Assembly (NCBI RefSeq): GCF_900112225.1
Contig: NZ_FOLD01000010.1
Coordinates: 62,001 to 126,000 of the forward strand
DNA length: 64,000 nucleotides
Direction: 5' to 3'
Source of the DNA: Massilia yuzhufengensis
GTDB lineage: Bacteria > Pseudomonadota > Gammaproteobacteria > Burkholderiales > Burkholderiaceae_D
Each line of letters starts with the position of its first letter. Within the stretch, counting starts at the first letter, position 1. Positions 57,157 to 64,000 of this stretch are shown piece by piece. The position numbers were made by a program, and so were the translations under genes. The notes below the pieces were generated by a model that was not told the origin of the DNA, did not search any database, and saw only the letters and a program-made list of their open reading frames with translations.

Positions 57157-57835
57157 CTGTACAATCACAATCCAGCTGATTGATTGTCGATTTTACCGGC
57201 CGTACGGCATTCACTTGCAGCTTGAGCGGGCCGACGAACACCTCGGCCACGATGCGCGAGCCCACCGGTCCCAGGCGCAGGCCGTCCTCCAGCACTTCCG
57301 CCTCCTTGAGCACATAGAAGAACAGCGGCGTGGACGCGGCCATCGTGGTGCGCGGGTCGACCGCGTACGGCGCCATCTCCGGCAGCTGGGCCAAGGCCAG
57401 CACCGCCTTCGCCTTACACCGAATCGCGGTCGAAGGCCACGGTGCGGAAGTTCACCGTGCGCCCTGGCGAGGCGGTCGCATTCAGGACCGACTTGCGGTC
57501 GAAGCTGAGGTCATGGTCGATGAACTGGCCCAGGAAGGTCATGCCGGCGGTCATGTTGGGGTGTCCGGGTTGTGCGTGCCGAACACCGCCGGATTCAGGA
57601 TCGACTGGATCGGGTCGGTCAGGTTGTCGCCGGCGTCGAGCATGCCGGTTTGCGCGCCCATCTGCTGCGGCGCGGTGCGTGCGTAGCTGGTCTGGCCTGC
57701 GTACGAGGGCAGGTCCGCGTACATGCGTGTGAATACATTCTCTGGATGCCGCCCCGTGATCGTATCCGCCGAAGCGGCATCGATGAACAAACAGAAGCCC
57801 AGCGGCGCAAGCGCGGTCAATGCGTGCCTTCTCAT
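57157..57835 (-). pseudogene. Broken animal-type haem peroxidase gene
   Basis: Three pieces of one protein are visible on the minus strand. The N-terminus starts at 57835 (AGGAGG upstream) with a signal peptide and HPENVFTRMYADLPSY...PAVFGTHNPD. After one missing base near 57560 the reading continues in the next frame as NMTAGMTFLGQFIDHDLSFD, the peroxidase distal-His motif. Near 57418 it stops and, after an apparent large internal deletion, a C-terminal piece follows: PLFFYVLKEAEVLEDGLRLGPVGSRIVAEVFVG. Intact members have several hundred more residues. The remnant ends at the palindromic repeat. Not functional. Confidence 0.82.
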
Positions 57836-58081
57836 CTTCCTGCCTCCTTGAAAAACCATGAATCGACGCGCGCACAGGGACACTGGGGGCAGTTCCACAC
57901 GAGGGGGGATAAACTCAGACGCGTGCCGGCCGGGGACGGGCGGCAGCGAAGGGAATGACTGTCTGGATAGCTGAACGGATGCCTACGCTGAAAACCTGAT
58001 CTTCGATGACAGCGTAAGTATTGACGGCGAAGCGGGAATGTCAAGCAAGCCCAGACGCAAAAGCGCCCGGGCACAGGTAGG

Positions 58082-59143
58082 TCAGGGAAGCTGCGAAGGC
58101 GCGCCCTGGGGCTGCTCGGCGCGCAGCCAGCTGAACAGCACGGCCATCATGAAGGGGCCGACGAACAGGCCGATCACGCCCAGCGTGGACACGCCGCCCA
58201 GCAGGCCGAACAGCACGGCCAGGAAAGGCAGGTTGACCCGGTGCCCGATCAGTTTCGGCCGGATGAATTTGTCGACCATGAACAGCTCCACCGCGCCCCA
58301 GGTGAACAGGCCGAGCGCGGCCCCGGCGTGGCCCTGGCCAAGCAGCAGGAGCGAGACCATGGTGAAGGACAGCGGCGCGCCGCCCGGGATCAGGGCCAGG
58401 TAGCCGGTGATCACGCCCAGCAAGGCCGGCGCGGGCGCGCCGGCGACGTAGTAGGCCACGCCCAGTACCACGCCTTCGAGCAGCGCCACCGAACACAGGC
58501 CCAGCGCGGTGCCGCGCACCGACAGCGGCAGGATGCGGCGCAGGTTGCCGTACTGCCGGGGCAGCACGCGCGCGCCGGCGCCGTCCACATAGCGCACCAC
58601 CGCCGGTCCGTGCAGGTAGAGGATGAACAGGGTCAGCAGGGTCAGGAACAGGTACAGCGCATTGGCCAGGATCGCCGAGCCCCAGAAGCGCGCGGCGCCG
58701 CCCAGCTGCGGCATGACGTCGCCCAGCGTGGTCTGCACCAGCGCGTTCAGCCCGCCCGGCACCGCCAGGTGCTCGTTCCACCAGGCCGTCACGCGCTCCG
58801 CGACCAGCGGCAGGCGCGCCAGCCACTCGGGCGTGGCGACGCCCACTTCATTGAGTTCGGCGAGCAGGCGCTGCAGGCCGACCAGCTCGTTGCCCAGCGC
58901 CTTGGCCAGCAGCAGCGAAGGGCCGAAGAAGCCGACCACCAGCAGCGCGAGCAGGATGCTGGCGCTGGCCATGCGCGGCATGCCGCGCCGCTGCAGCCGT
59001 TCATGCAGCGGCCAGGTGATGACCGCCAGCAGGCCGGCCCAGGCCAGCGAGCCAAGGAAATGCTGCAGCAGCAGCGCCAGCGCGATGGTGAACAGGGCCG
59101 GCAGCAGCAGCGAAGCGTAGCGCGACCCGGCGCCGCCGCTCAC
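58082..59143 (-). CDS. AI-2E family transporter (PerM-like permease)
   Basis: 353 residues from a GTG at 59143, the first start that leads straight into the first membrane helix; an upstream in-frame extension looks unlike protein. About seven membrane helices. Family marks: LAVITWPLHERLQRR (after helix 1-2), NELVGLQRLLAELNE in the large soluble loop, and the C-terminal LIPGGAPLSFTMVSLLLLGQG and FLAVLFGLLGGVSTLGVIGLFVGPFMMAVLFSW. The family moves small signalling or organic molecules or ions; the substrate is unknown. A 29-codon ORF upstream overlaps the GTG and could be a leader. Confidence 0.88.
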   Translation of the reverse strand: MSGGAGSRYASLLLPALFTIALALLLQHFLGSLAWAGLLAVITWPLHERLQRRGMPRMASASILLALLVVGFFGPSLLLAKALGNELVGLQRLLAELNEVGVATPEWLARLPLVAERVTAWWNEHLAVPGGLNALVQTTLGDVMPQLGGAARFWGSAILANALYLFLTLLTLFILYLHGPAVVRYVDGAGARVLPRQYGNLRRILPLSVRGTALGLCSVALLEGVVLGVAYYVAGAPAPALLGVITGYLALIPGGAPLSFTMVSLLLLGQGHAGAALGLFTWGAVELFMVDKFIRPKLIGHRVNLPFLAVLFGLLGGVSTLGVIGLFVGPFMMAVLFSWLRAEQPQGAPSQLP

Positions 59144-59414
59144 GCCTGGCCGAGCGCAGCGAAGCGCTCCCCGCACGAAAGGTGGGTGAGGGCGAAGCTG
59201 GTCGCGAGGGGAGGTGCTGTGCGTGTCATGGTTCCGGTCTGCGTTATCGATGTTCACATCATGCAGCCAAACCGCCGCATGTGCGCCGCATGTGCGCATG
59301 CGACAGGATAAAGCACCGGACTGTTCGGTAAAAGGGGAGATTACCGAAAGATTACTTCCGAAAAGAGGAAGCATCGGCGAGGCCGCCGTTGCGGCGGCCC
59401 CTTCTATAGGCGGA

Positions 59415-59684
59415 TCAGCCGTGCAGGTCGTCGTCGTTCAGCGCGCCGCTGACGTACAGGCGCAGCAGGATGGCGACCGGCGGCGGGATCACGACGCCGG
59501 TTTCGAAGCGGCTGCCGCTGGACTGGGTGACGCCGAAGCGGCTCCAGAATTTTTCCTGGCTCTCGCGCTTGCGGATGCGCAGGCGGCGCAGTTCGTGCGG
59601 GGCAGCCGGCCAGGGCGCGCTCTGGGGCGGGGTCTCCACCGCCAGTTCAATACCGAATTCACCATCCATCATTTTGCCAGCCAT
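59415..59684 (-). CDS. Small helix-turn-helix-like DNA-binding protein
   Basis: 89 residues; start at 59684 with GGAAGGA about 8 bp upstream. The middle LRRLRIRKRESQEKFWSRFGVTQSSGSRFETGVVIPPPVAILLRLY matches an XRE-type HTH, with the turn around RFGVTQSSGSRFE. No other domain. Small stand-alone HTH proteins of this kind are common in Oxalobacteraceae; the target is unknown. The gene lies divergent from the diguanylate cyclase, 242 bp away. Confidence 0.75.
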   Translation of the reverse strand: MAGKMMDGEFGIELAVETPPQSAPWPAAPHELRRLRIRKRESQEKFWSRFGVTQSSGSRFETGVVIPPPVAILLRLYVSGALNDDDLHG

Positions 59685-59926
59685 TGCTTGTTCCTTCCGT
59701 TCGACCATGTCGTCTCTCGCCTGCGCCCCACATGGACGCACCGTAGACCTGATCGTAATCGGAAAGACCTGCCCAAAGGCTCACGAAAAGTCACGACCGT
59801 ACACTTTTTGTAAATAGACCTTTCGAGGCAGCGCCGGCCCATCCGCCTGTCATGGGCGGTGCATTCTCGGGTATCATCCACTAGTTTCTTTATGACATCA
59901 CTTTCATCCCCACTCCCGATCCCGCG

Positions 59927-60895
59927 ATGACCCTCACACCTGAACCAGCCAGCCCGTTTACTGCACGCGCCGTCAACCTCGCCAACTGCGGGCTGGTGGT
60001 GCTCGACGCCGGCCAGGAGATCGTGCTGTGGAACGGCTGGATGGTGCCGCGCTCCGGCTATTCGGTGGCGCGGGTGCGCGACCGATCGCTGTTCGAGGTG
60101 TTTCCCGAGCTGCGCGGCTCGCGGGTCGAGTCGGCGGTGCTGGCCGCGCTGACCGAGGAGGTGGCGACCACGGTCCCGCCCTCCACCGGGCGTTCGCCCT
60201 TCCCGCTGCGGGAGGCAGGGAGCTTCGACGGCGCCCGCATCGAGCAGTCCGTGAGCGTGACGCCGTTTTCCGAGGCGGGCGAGCGCTACTGCCTGGTCGA
60301 GATCCGCGATGTCAGCGGCGTGGTCGACCGCGAACGGCGCCTGCTCGACCACGCCGAATCGCTGCGCGCGCGTTCCTACGTCGACGGCCTGACCGGCATC
60401 GCCAACCGGCGCCATTTCGACGTCGCCCTCGACCGCGAACTGCGGCGCGCGCAGCGCAATGGCGGCGCGCTGTCGCTGCTCCTGATGGACATCGATTCCT
60501 TCAAGGCCTACAACGACCACTTCGGCCACCAGGAAGGCGACGCCTGCCTGACCACGGTGGCGCAGGCGCTGGCCGGCATGCTCAAGCGGCCGGCCGACGT
60601 CGCGGCCAGGTACGGCGGCGAGGAATTCGCGGCGATCCTGCCCGACACCGCGGCCGGTCCGGCGCGCGTGCTGGCCAATGCGATCCGCGAGCACGTCGCC
60701 GCGCTCGGCCTGCCGCATGCGCCGGCGGCGCTGCGGCCCCATGTCACGCTGAGCATCGGCGTGGCCAGCTTTGACCCTGGGCGCCTCGATGAACCCGCGG
60801 CCCTGATCGAAGCGGCCGACAAGGCGCTGTATGCGGCCAAGCGCGGCGGGCGCGACCGCGTCGTGATGGATGGCGAGGCGGACGTCCCGGCCTGA
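59927..60895 (+). CDS. PAS-GGDEF diguanylate cyclase
   Basis: 322 residues. PAS-like sensor (about residues 12-130; LDAGQEIVLWNGWMVPRSGYSVARVRDRSLFEVFPEL) and GGDEF domain (about 150-315) with YVDGLTGIANRRHFD, MDIDSFKAYNDHFGHQEGDACL and an intact GGEEF signature, so it should make c-di-GMP. No inhibitory RxxD motif is seen five residues before GGEEF (the region reads DVAARYGGEEF). The gene is monocistronic; a broken hydrolase remnant follows on the other strand. Confidence 0.93.
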   Translation: MTLTPEPASPFTARAVNLANCGLVVLDAGQEIVLWNGWMVPRSGYSVARVRDRSLFEVFPELRGSRVESAVLAALTEEVATTVPPSTGRSPFPLREAGSFDGARIEQSVSVTPFSEAGERYCLVEIRDVSGVVDRERRLLDHAESLRARSYVDGLTGIANRRHFDVALDRELRRAQRNGGALSLLLMDIDSFKAYNDHFGHQEGDACLTTVAQALAGMLKRPADVAARYGGEEFAAILPDTAAGPARVLANAIREHVAALGLPHAPAALRPHVTLSIGVASFDPGRLDEPAALIEAADKALYAAKRGGRDRVVMDGEADVPA

Positions 60896-60918
60896 GGCCG
60901 CGCCCCGGGCCCGCTGAC

Positions 60919-61108
60919 TCAGTCGCCCAGGCCGGCGACCTCGGTGCGCAGCAGCGCCAGCCGGGCGGCGGGCATGGCCGGGTTCTGGTCGTGGTCGGTG
61001 CGCGGCAGCACCATCAATTACTTGCGCGGCGGCTGCACCGTGTCGAAGTACTTGCACGCCACTTCGGGCACCGTCACCAGGTCGTCGGCGCCCTGTGCGG
61101 CGCGATCC
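60919..61108 (-). pseudogene. C-terminal remnant of an alpha/beta hydrolase
   Basis: A minus-strand frame reads ADDLVTVPEVACKYFDTVQPPRK, then a TAA stop at 61018-61020, then LMVLPRTDHDQNPAMPAARLALLRTEVAGLGD before the normal TGA at 60919. The Asp (GADD) and the His (DHDQNPAM) of a catalytic triad are recognisable, and the TAA fits a CAA-to-TAA change in the conserved linker. Nothing upstream of about 61108 belongs to the family, so only about 60 codons survive. Nonfunctional. Confidence 0.7.
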
Positions 61109-61263
61109 GCTATCATCGCGTGCACTTGCACAAGGCAATTCGTTGTCCGCGACCATGCGGACCCGGGATGCCGACGCGCCGTGGCCGGCCTTGCTCGTGT
61201 ACACTCGAATTCGCCAGGATTGCCGCGACTGCGGAAACAAAAGGGATACGTCCTCTACCTCTC

Positions 61264-63243
61264 ATGCTGATCGGCCACTACCAACCAACCCTGGTCATTC
61301 TGTCGATCCTGGTCGCGATGTTCGCGTCCTACACGGCCCTGAGCCTCGCGCTGCGCGTCAAGGAATCGCTGGGCCATGCGCGGCATGGCTGGATGGCCGG
61401 CGGCGCCTTCGCGATGGGCAGCGGCATCTGGGCCATGCACTTCATCGGCATGCTGGCCTTCCGGCTGCCGATGCCGATGGCCTACGACCCCGTCATTACC
61501 TTCGTGTCCTGGCTGCTGCCGGTGGTGGTTTGCGGACTGGCCCTGTGGCAGCTGCGCCACCGCGAGCTCGGCGGCCGCCACCTGGCCTGGGGCGCGCTGC
61601 TGATGGGGCTGGGCATCAACACGATGCATTACACCGGCATGAGCGGCATGCGCATGGACCCGGCCATCACCTACGACCCATGGCTGTTCCTGGCCTCGGT
61701 GGCGATCGCGATCGGCGCCTCCGCCGGCGCGCTCTGGATTGGTTTTCGCCTGAGTGACAGCGTGCGCCACCGGCGCCTGGTGCAGGCCGGCGCCGCCATC
61801 GTGATGGGCGGCGCCATCGCCGGCATGCACTATACCGGCATGGCTGCGGCCCACTTCGACGCCGCCAGCGTCTGCCGCGCGGCCGACGGCGGCGTCAACC
61901 AGGACCACCTGGCGATCCTGGTGGCCGTCGCCACTTTCGCGGTGCTGAGCATCGCGCTGCTGGCCGCCATCTTCGACGCCCGGCTCGAATCGCGCAACCG
62001 CACGCTGGCCGCATCGCTCGAGACGGCGGCCGAGCGCCAGCAGCTGTACCTGCGCGAACAGAAGGCGCGGGTCGAGGCCGAGCACCTGAGCCAGCTGAAA
62101 GACGAATTCCTCGCCACCCTGTCGCACGAGCTGCGCACCCCGCTCAATGCCATGCTGGGCTGGTCGCAGCTGCTGCTGCAGGGCGCGCGCGACGAGGCGA
62201 TGCTGCGGCGCGGCCTGGAAACCATCGAGCGCAATGCGCGCGCCCAGTCGCAACTGATCGAGGACATGCTGGACATGAGCCGCCTCATTACCGGCAAGGT
62301 GCGGGTCGAGTCGAAGCTGGTCACGCCGGCCGAATTCGTCAACGCCGCGCTGGAAACCGCGCGCCCGGCGGCGCTGGGCAAGCAGATCCAGCTGGTTGCC
62401 GACGTCGACTACGACGCCGGCCCCGTCATGGGCGACCTCGGGCGCATGCAGCAGGTGATGTCGAACCTGGTGTCCAACGCCATCAAGTTCACCGATCCGG
62501 GCGGGCGGGTGGCGGTGAGCCTGCGCCGCGAAGCCGATGCGGTGGCGATCGACGTGCAGGATTCCGGCATCGGCATCGCCCCCGAATTCCTGCCCTTCGT
62601 GTTCGACCGCTTCCGCCAGGCCGACGCCTCGTCGTCGCGCCGCCATGGCGGCCTGGGGCTGGGGCTGGCGATCGCGCGCCAGCTGGTCGAGCTGCAGGGC
62701 GGGGCGGTCACGGTCGCCAGCCCCGGGGCAGGGCGCGGCGCCACCTTCACCGTGCACTTGCCGATCCACGCGGCCGCCGTGCCGGAGAGCGTGCCGGAAC
62801 CGCTGGCCGAGCCCGCGCTCGATGCGGTGGCGCAGTACGGCGGCGCCCTGGCCGGCGTCACGGTACTGGTGGTGGACGACGAACCCGATTCGCTCGACCT
62901 GGTGCAGCAGGTGCTGCTGGAAACCGGCGCCCGGGTGCTGGGCGCCGCCAACGCCGCCGACGCCCTGCGCATGGCCGCACTGCACCGGCCCGACTTGTTG
63001 ATCACCGATATCGGGATGCCGGTGGTCGATGGCTTCGAACTGATGCGGCGGGTGCGGATGCTGCCCGAGCAGTCGGTGGCGCGCGTGCCCTCGGTCGCGC
63101 TGACGGCGTTCTCGCGGCGCGAAGACCAGCAACGCGCGCTGGAGGCGGGCTTCGATGAATTCCTGGCCAAGCCGCTGCGGCCGGCGCTGCTGCTGCAGGT
63201 GGTGGTCGCAATGACCGGGCGCCAGGCGCTGAGCCGGGTGTAG
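61264..63243 (+). CDS. MHYT-domain hybrid sensor histidine kinase
   Basis: 659 residues. Seven membrane helices with three copies of the MHYT-type motif: MHFIGML (about residue 59), MHYTGMSGM (about 120) and MHYTGMAAA (about 189), predicted to bind copper or sense oxygen, CO or NO. A coiled linker leads to the kinase core: H-box SHELRTPLNAMLG (about 288-300), N-box VMSNLVSNAIKF, G-boxes DSGIGIAPEF and GGLGLGLAIARQLVE. A C-terminal receiver (about 535-655) has VLVVDDEPDS, phosphorylated Asp in LLITDIGMPVVDG, and Lys in FLAKPL. No output domain: phosphate must go to a separate Hpt or regulator. Confidence 0.95.
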   Translation: MLIGHYQPTLVILSILVAMFASYTALSLALRVKESLGHARHGWMAGGAFAMGSGIWAMHFIGMLAFRLPMPMAYDPVITFVSWLLPVVVCGLALWQLRHRELGGRHLAWGALLMGLGINTMHYTGMSGMRMDPAITYDPWLFLASVAIAIGASAGALWIGFRLSDSVRHRRLVQAGAAIVMGGAIAGMHYTGMAAAHFDAASVCRAADGGVNQDHLAILVAVATFAVLSIALLAAIFDARLESRNRTLAASLETAAERQQLYLREQKARVEAEHLSQLKDEFLATLSHELRTPLNAMLGWSQLLLQGARDEAMLRRGLETIERNARAQSQLIEDMLDMSRLITGKVRVESKLVTPAEFVNAALETARPAALGKQIQLVADVDYDAGPVMGDLGRMQQVMSNLVSNAIKFTDPGGRVAVSLRREADAVAIDVQDSGIGIAPEFLPFVFDRFRQADASSSRRHGGLGLGLAIARQLVELQGGAVTVASPGAGRGATFTVHLPIHAAAVPESVPEPLAEPALDAVAQYGGALAGVTVLVVDDEPDSLDLVQQVLLETGARVLGAANAADALRMAALHRPDLLITDIGMPVVDGFELMRRVRMLPEQSVARVPSVALTAFSRREDQQRALEAGFDEFLAKPLRPALLLQVVVAMTGRQALSRV

Positions 63244-63341
63244 GGTGGTCGGCTGCGCCGACCGCGCGTTCAGGACACGCCTGAAAGATCGTCGATTCAA
63301 GTTGCGTTTGGACGCGCGCTCGGCAAAGCCGAGCACCCTAC
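63240..63341. repeat. 102-bp imperfect inverted repeat element
   Basis: The left end (GTAGGGTGGTCGGCTGCG, from 63240) and the right end (CGGCAAAGCCGAGCACCCTAC, to 63341) are imperfect inverses, and each arm also folds on itself (GGTCGGC-TGC-GCCGACC and GCTCGGC-AAA-GCCGAGC). This double-hairpin layout resembles a pair of REP units. It starts within the stop codon of the histidine kinase gene and may end its transcript. Confidence 0.7.
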
Positions 63342-63413
63342 GCTGGACATGCGCGCAGGCCGATCTGGTTTGGTTTGAACGCGGGGGCGGGAACCTGCCC
63401 GCTCTGCGACGCG

Positions 63414-64000
63414 TTACTGCGCCGGCTGCCAGTACATGTCCGGCAGCACCAGGTGCAGGCTCAGCTTGCGATCCTCGCCGGCGCCCACGCCGGGCGAGAC
63501 GCCTTCGACGATGAAGCCGCGGTTGCGGCCCGCTTCCTTGCCCTTGTACAGGGCGCGGTCGGCCAGGGCGATCGCCTGTTCCCATCCTAGTGCCTCGTTC
63601 GAGGCGAGCGGCAGCGAGACCGCGCCGGCGGTGGCGCGCACCTGCAGCACGCTGCCGTCTTCCAGCACCACCGGCGCGGCGGCGATGGCGTTGAGGATGC
63701 GCTGCACCAGCAGCGGGCGCTGGGCGTCGGTCACGCCTTGCGAATACACCAGGAATTCTTCGCCGCCCCAGCGCAGCACCATGTCCGATTCGCGCACCAC
63801 TTCGTTCAGGCGCCGGCCCACTTCCACCAGCACCGCGTCGCCTGCGGCGTGGCCATGCTGGTCATTGATGCGCTTGAAATGGTCGATGTCGAGCAGGGTG
63901 AAGCAGTCGCCGGCGCCGTCCGCCGCCGCGCTTTTCGCCGGCACGGCCGGCGCCACGGCCTGGCCGCGCAGCGCGCGGTCCTGCATCAGGTCGACGAAGG
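63414..64000 (-). CDS. Diguanylate cyclase C-terminal domain, cut by the window edge
   Basis: The frame is open through base 64000, so the N-terminal part is missing. Visible: the end of the NRRFVDLMQ-type start of a GGDEF domain, then LLDIDHFKRINDQHGHAAGDAVL, the intact GGEEF in RWGGEEFLVYS and ALADRALYKGKEAGRNRGF, followed by a short tail. An RxSD stretch (RESDMVL) before the GGEEF motif could be an inhibitory site. It should make c-di-GMP. The sensor domain cannot be judged. Convergent with the MHYT kinase across the repeat at 63240. Confidence 0.9.
   Translation of the reverse strand, partial: FVDLMQDRALRGQAVAPAVPAKSAAADGAGDCFTLLDIDHFKRINDQHGHAAGDAVLVEVGRRLNEVVRESDMVLRWGGEEFLVYSQGVTDAQRPLLVQRILNAIAAAPVVLEDGSVLQVRATAGAVSLPLASNEALGWEQAIALADRALYKGKEAGRNRGFIVEGVSPGVGAGEDRKLSLHLVLPDMYWQPAQ

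Noticed and set aside
59143..59228. 29-codon ORF overlapping the GTG start of the AI-2E transporter
   Set aside because: Could be a coupled leader, but it has no recognisable sequence and no strong ribosome binding site, so it is only mentioned in the transporter entry.

Overview
The window looks like a chromosome segment of a high-GC betaproteobacterium of the Massilia/Telluria/Duganella type (Oxalobacteraceae). This is inferred from gene content and protein style (PEP-CTERM protein, AidB-like acyl-CoA dehydrogenase, MHYT kinase, many GGDEF/EAL proteins, tRNA-Val(CAC) pair); no database search was possible. Coordinates 1 to about 18723 are accessory DNA, visibly richer in A+T between about 8300 and 18700. 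From about 18724 to the end the DNA is uniformly GC-rich and reads as ordinary chromosome.

The accessory part is the right-hand portion of a genomic island inserted in the chromosomal thymidylate synthase gene. The host thyA is cut after about 175 codons (18692-19249), at the conserved Gly-Val-Pro-Phe motif. Just inside the junction the island carries a complete, diverged thyA in the same orientation (17704-18540). Next comes a recombination module: a 1027-residue recombinase-like protein with degenerate catalytic positions, a 737-residue tyrosine recombinase, a small coiled-coil protein and a 439-residue tyrosine recombinase, all on the minus strand and tightly spaced. Further left lie a few AT-rich unknown genes, a copper operon (CueR-type promoter with 19-bp spacer, small ORF, Isc-type ferredoxin, copper P-type ATPase, small membrane protein), a DUF305 protein, a PEP-CTERM protein, and the end of a Tn3-family transposon with its 38-bp terminal repeat at 2970-3007. 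The left end of the island and the 3' part of the host thyA are not in the window.

The chromosomal part holds, in order: an SRPBCC protein, a polytopic membrane protein, a TPR protein, a threonine-aldolase-like enzyme, a chemoreceptor, an MsbA-like ABC exporter, an FtsX-type permease with an AttH/CrtC-like lipoprotein-type partner, an FAD-linked oxidase, DUF2069, WrbA and YihY; then YciI-like, a small lipoprotein, DUF962, an alpha/beta hydrolase, MetY and a CBS protein; then a signalling block (receiver-DUF3369-GGDEF-EAL, AroC, HDOD-GAF, PAS-GGDEF-EAL); then AidB-like, Upp, Hpt and CspA; then LysR, AceB, GloB, a methyltransferase, RnhA, DnaQ and two identical tRNA-Val(CAC) genes; and finally a broken haem-peroxidase gene, an AI-2E family permease, a small HTH-like protein, a diguanylate cyclase, a hydrolase remnant, an MHYT hybrid histidine kinase and a truncated GGDEF gene at the window edge. 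Several small palindromic repeats lie between genes, one family occurring at 36477 and 57118.

Cyclic-di-GMP signalling is dense (four GGDEF/EAL proteins plus HDOD, Hpt and a hybrid kinase in about 24 kb). The most interesting system is the island that breaks thyA and supplies a replacement, together with its unusual three-recombinase plus coiled-coil module.
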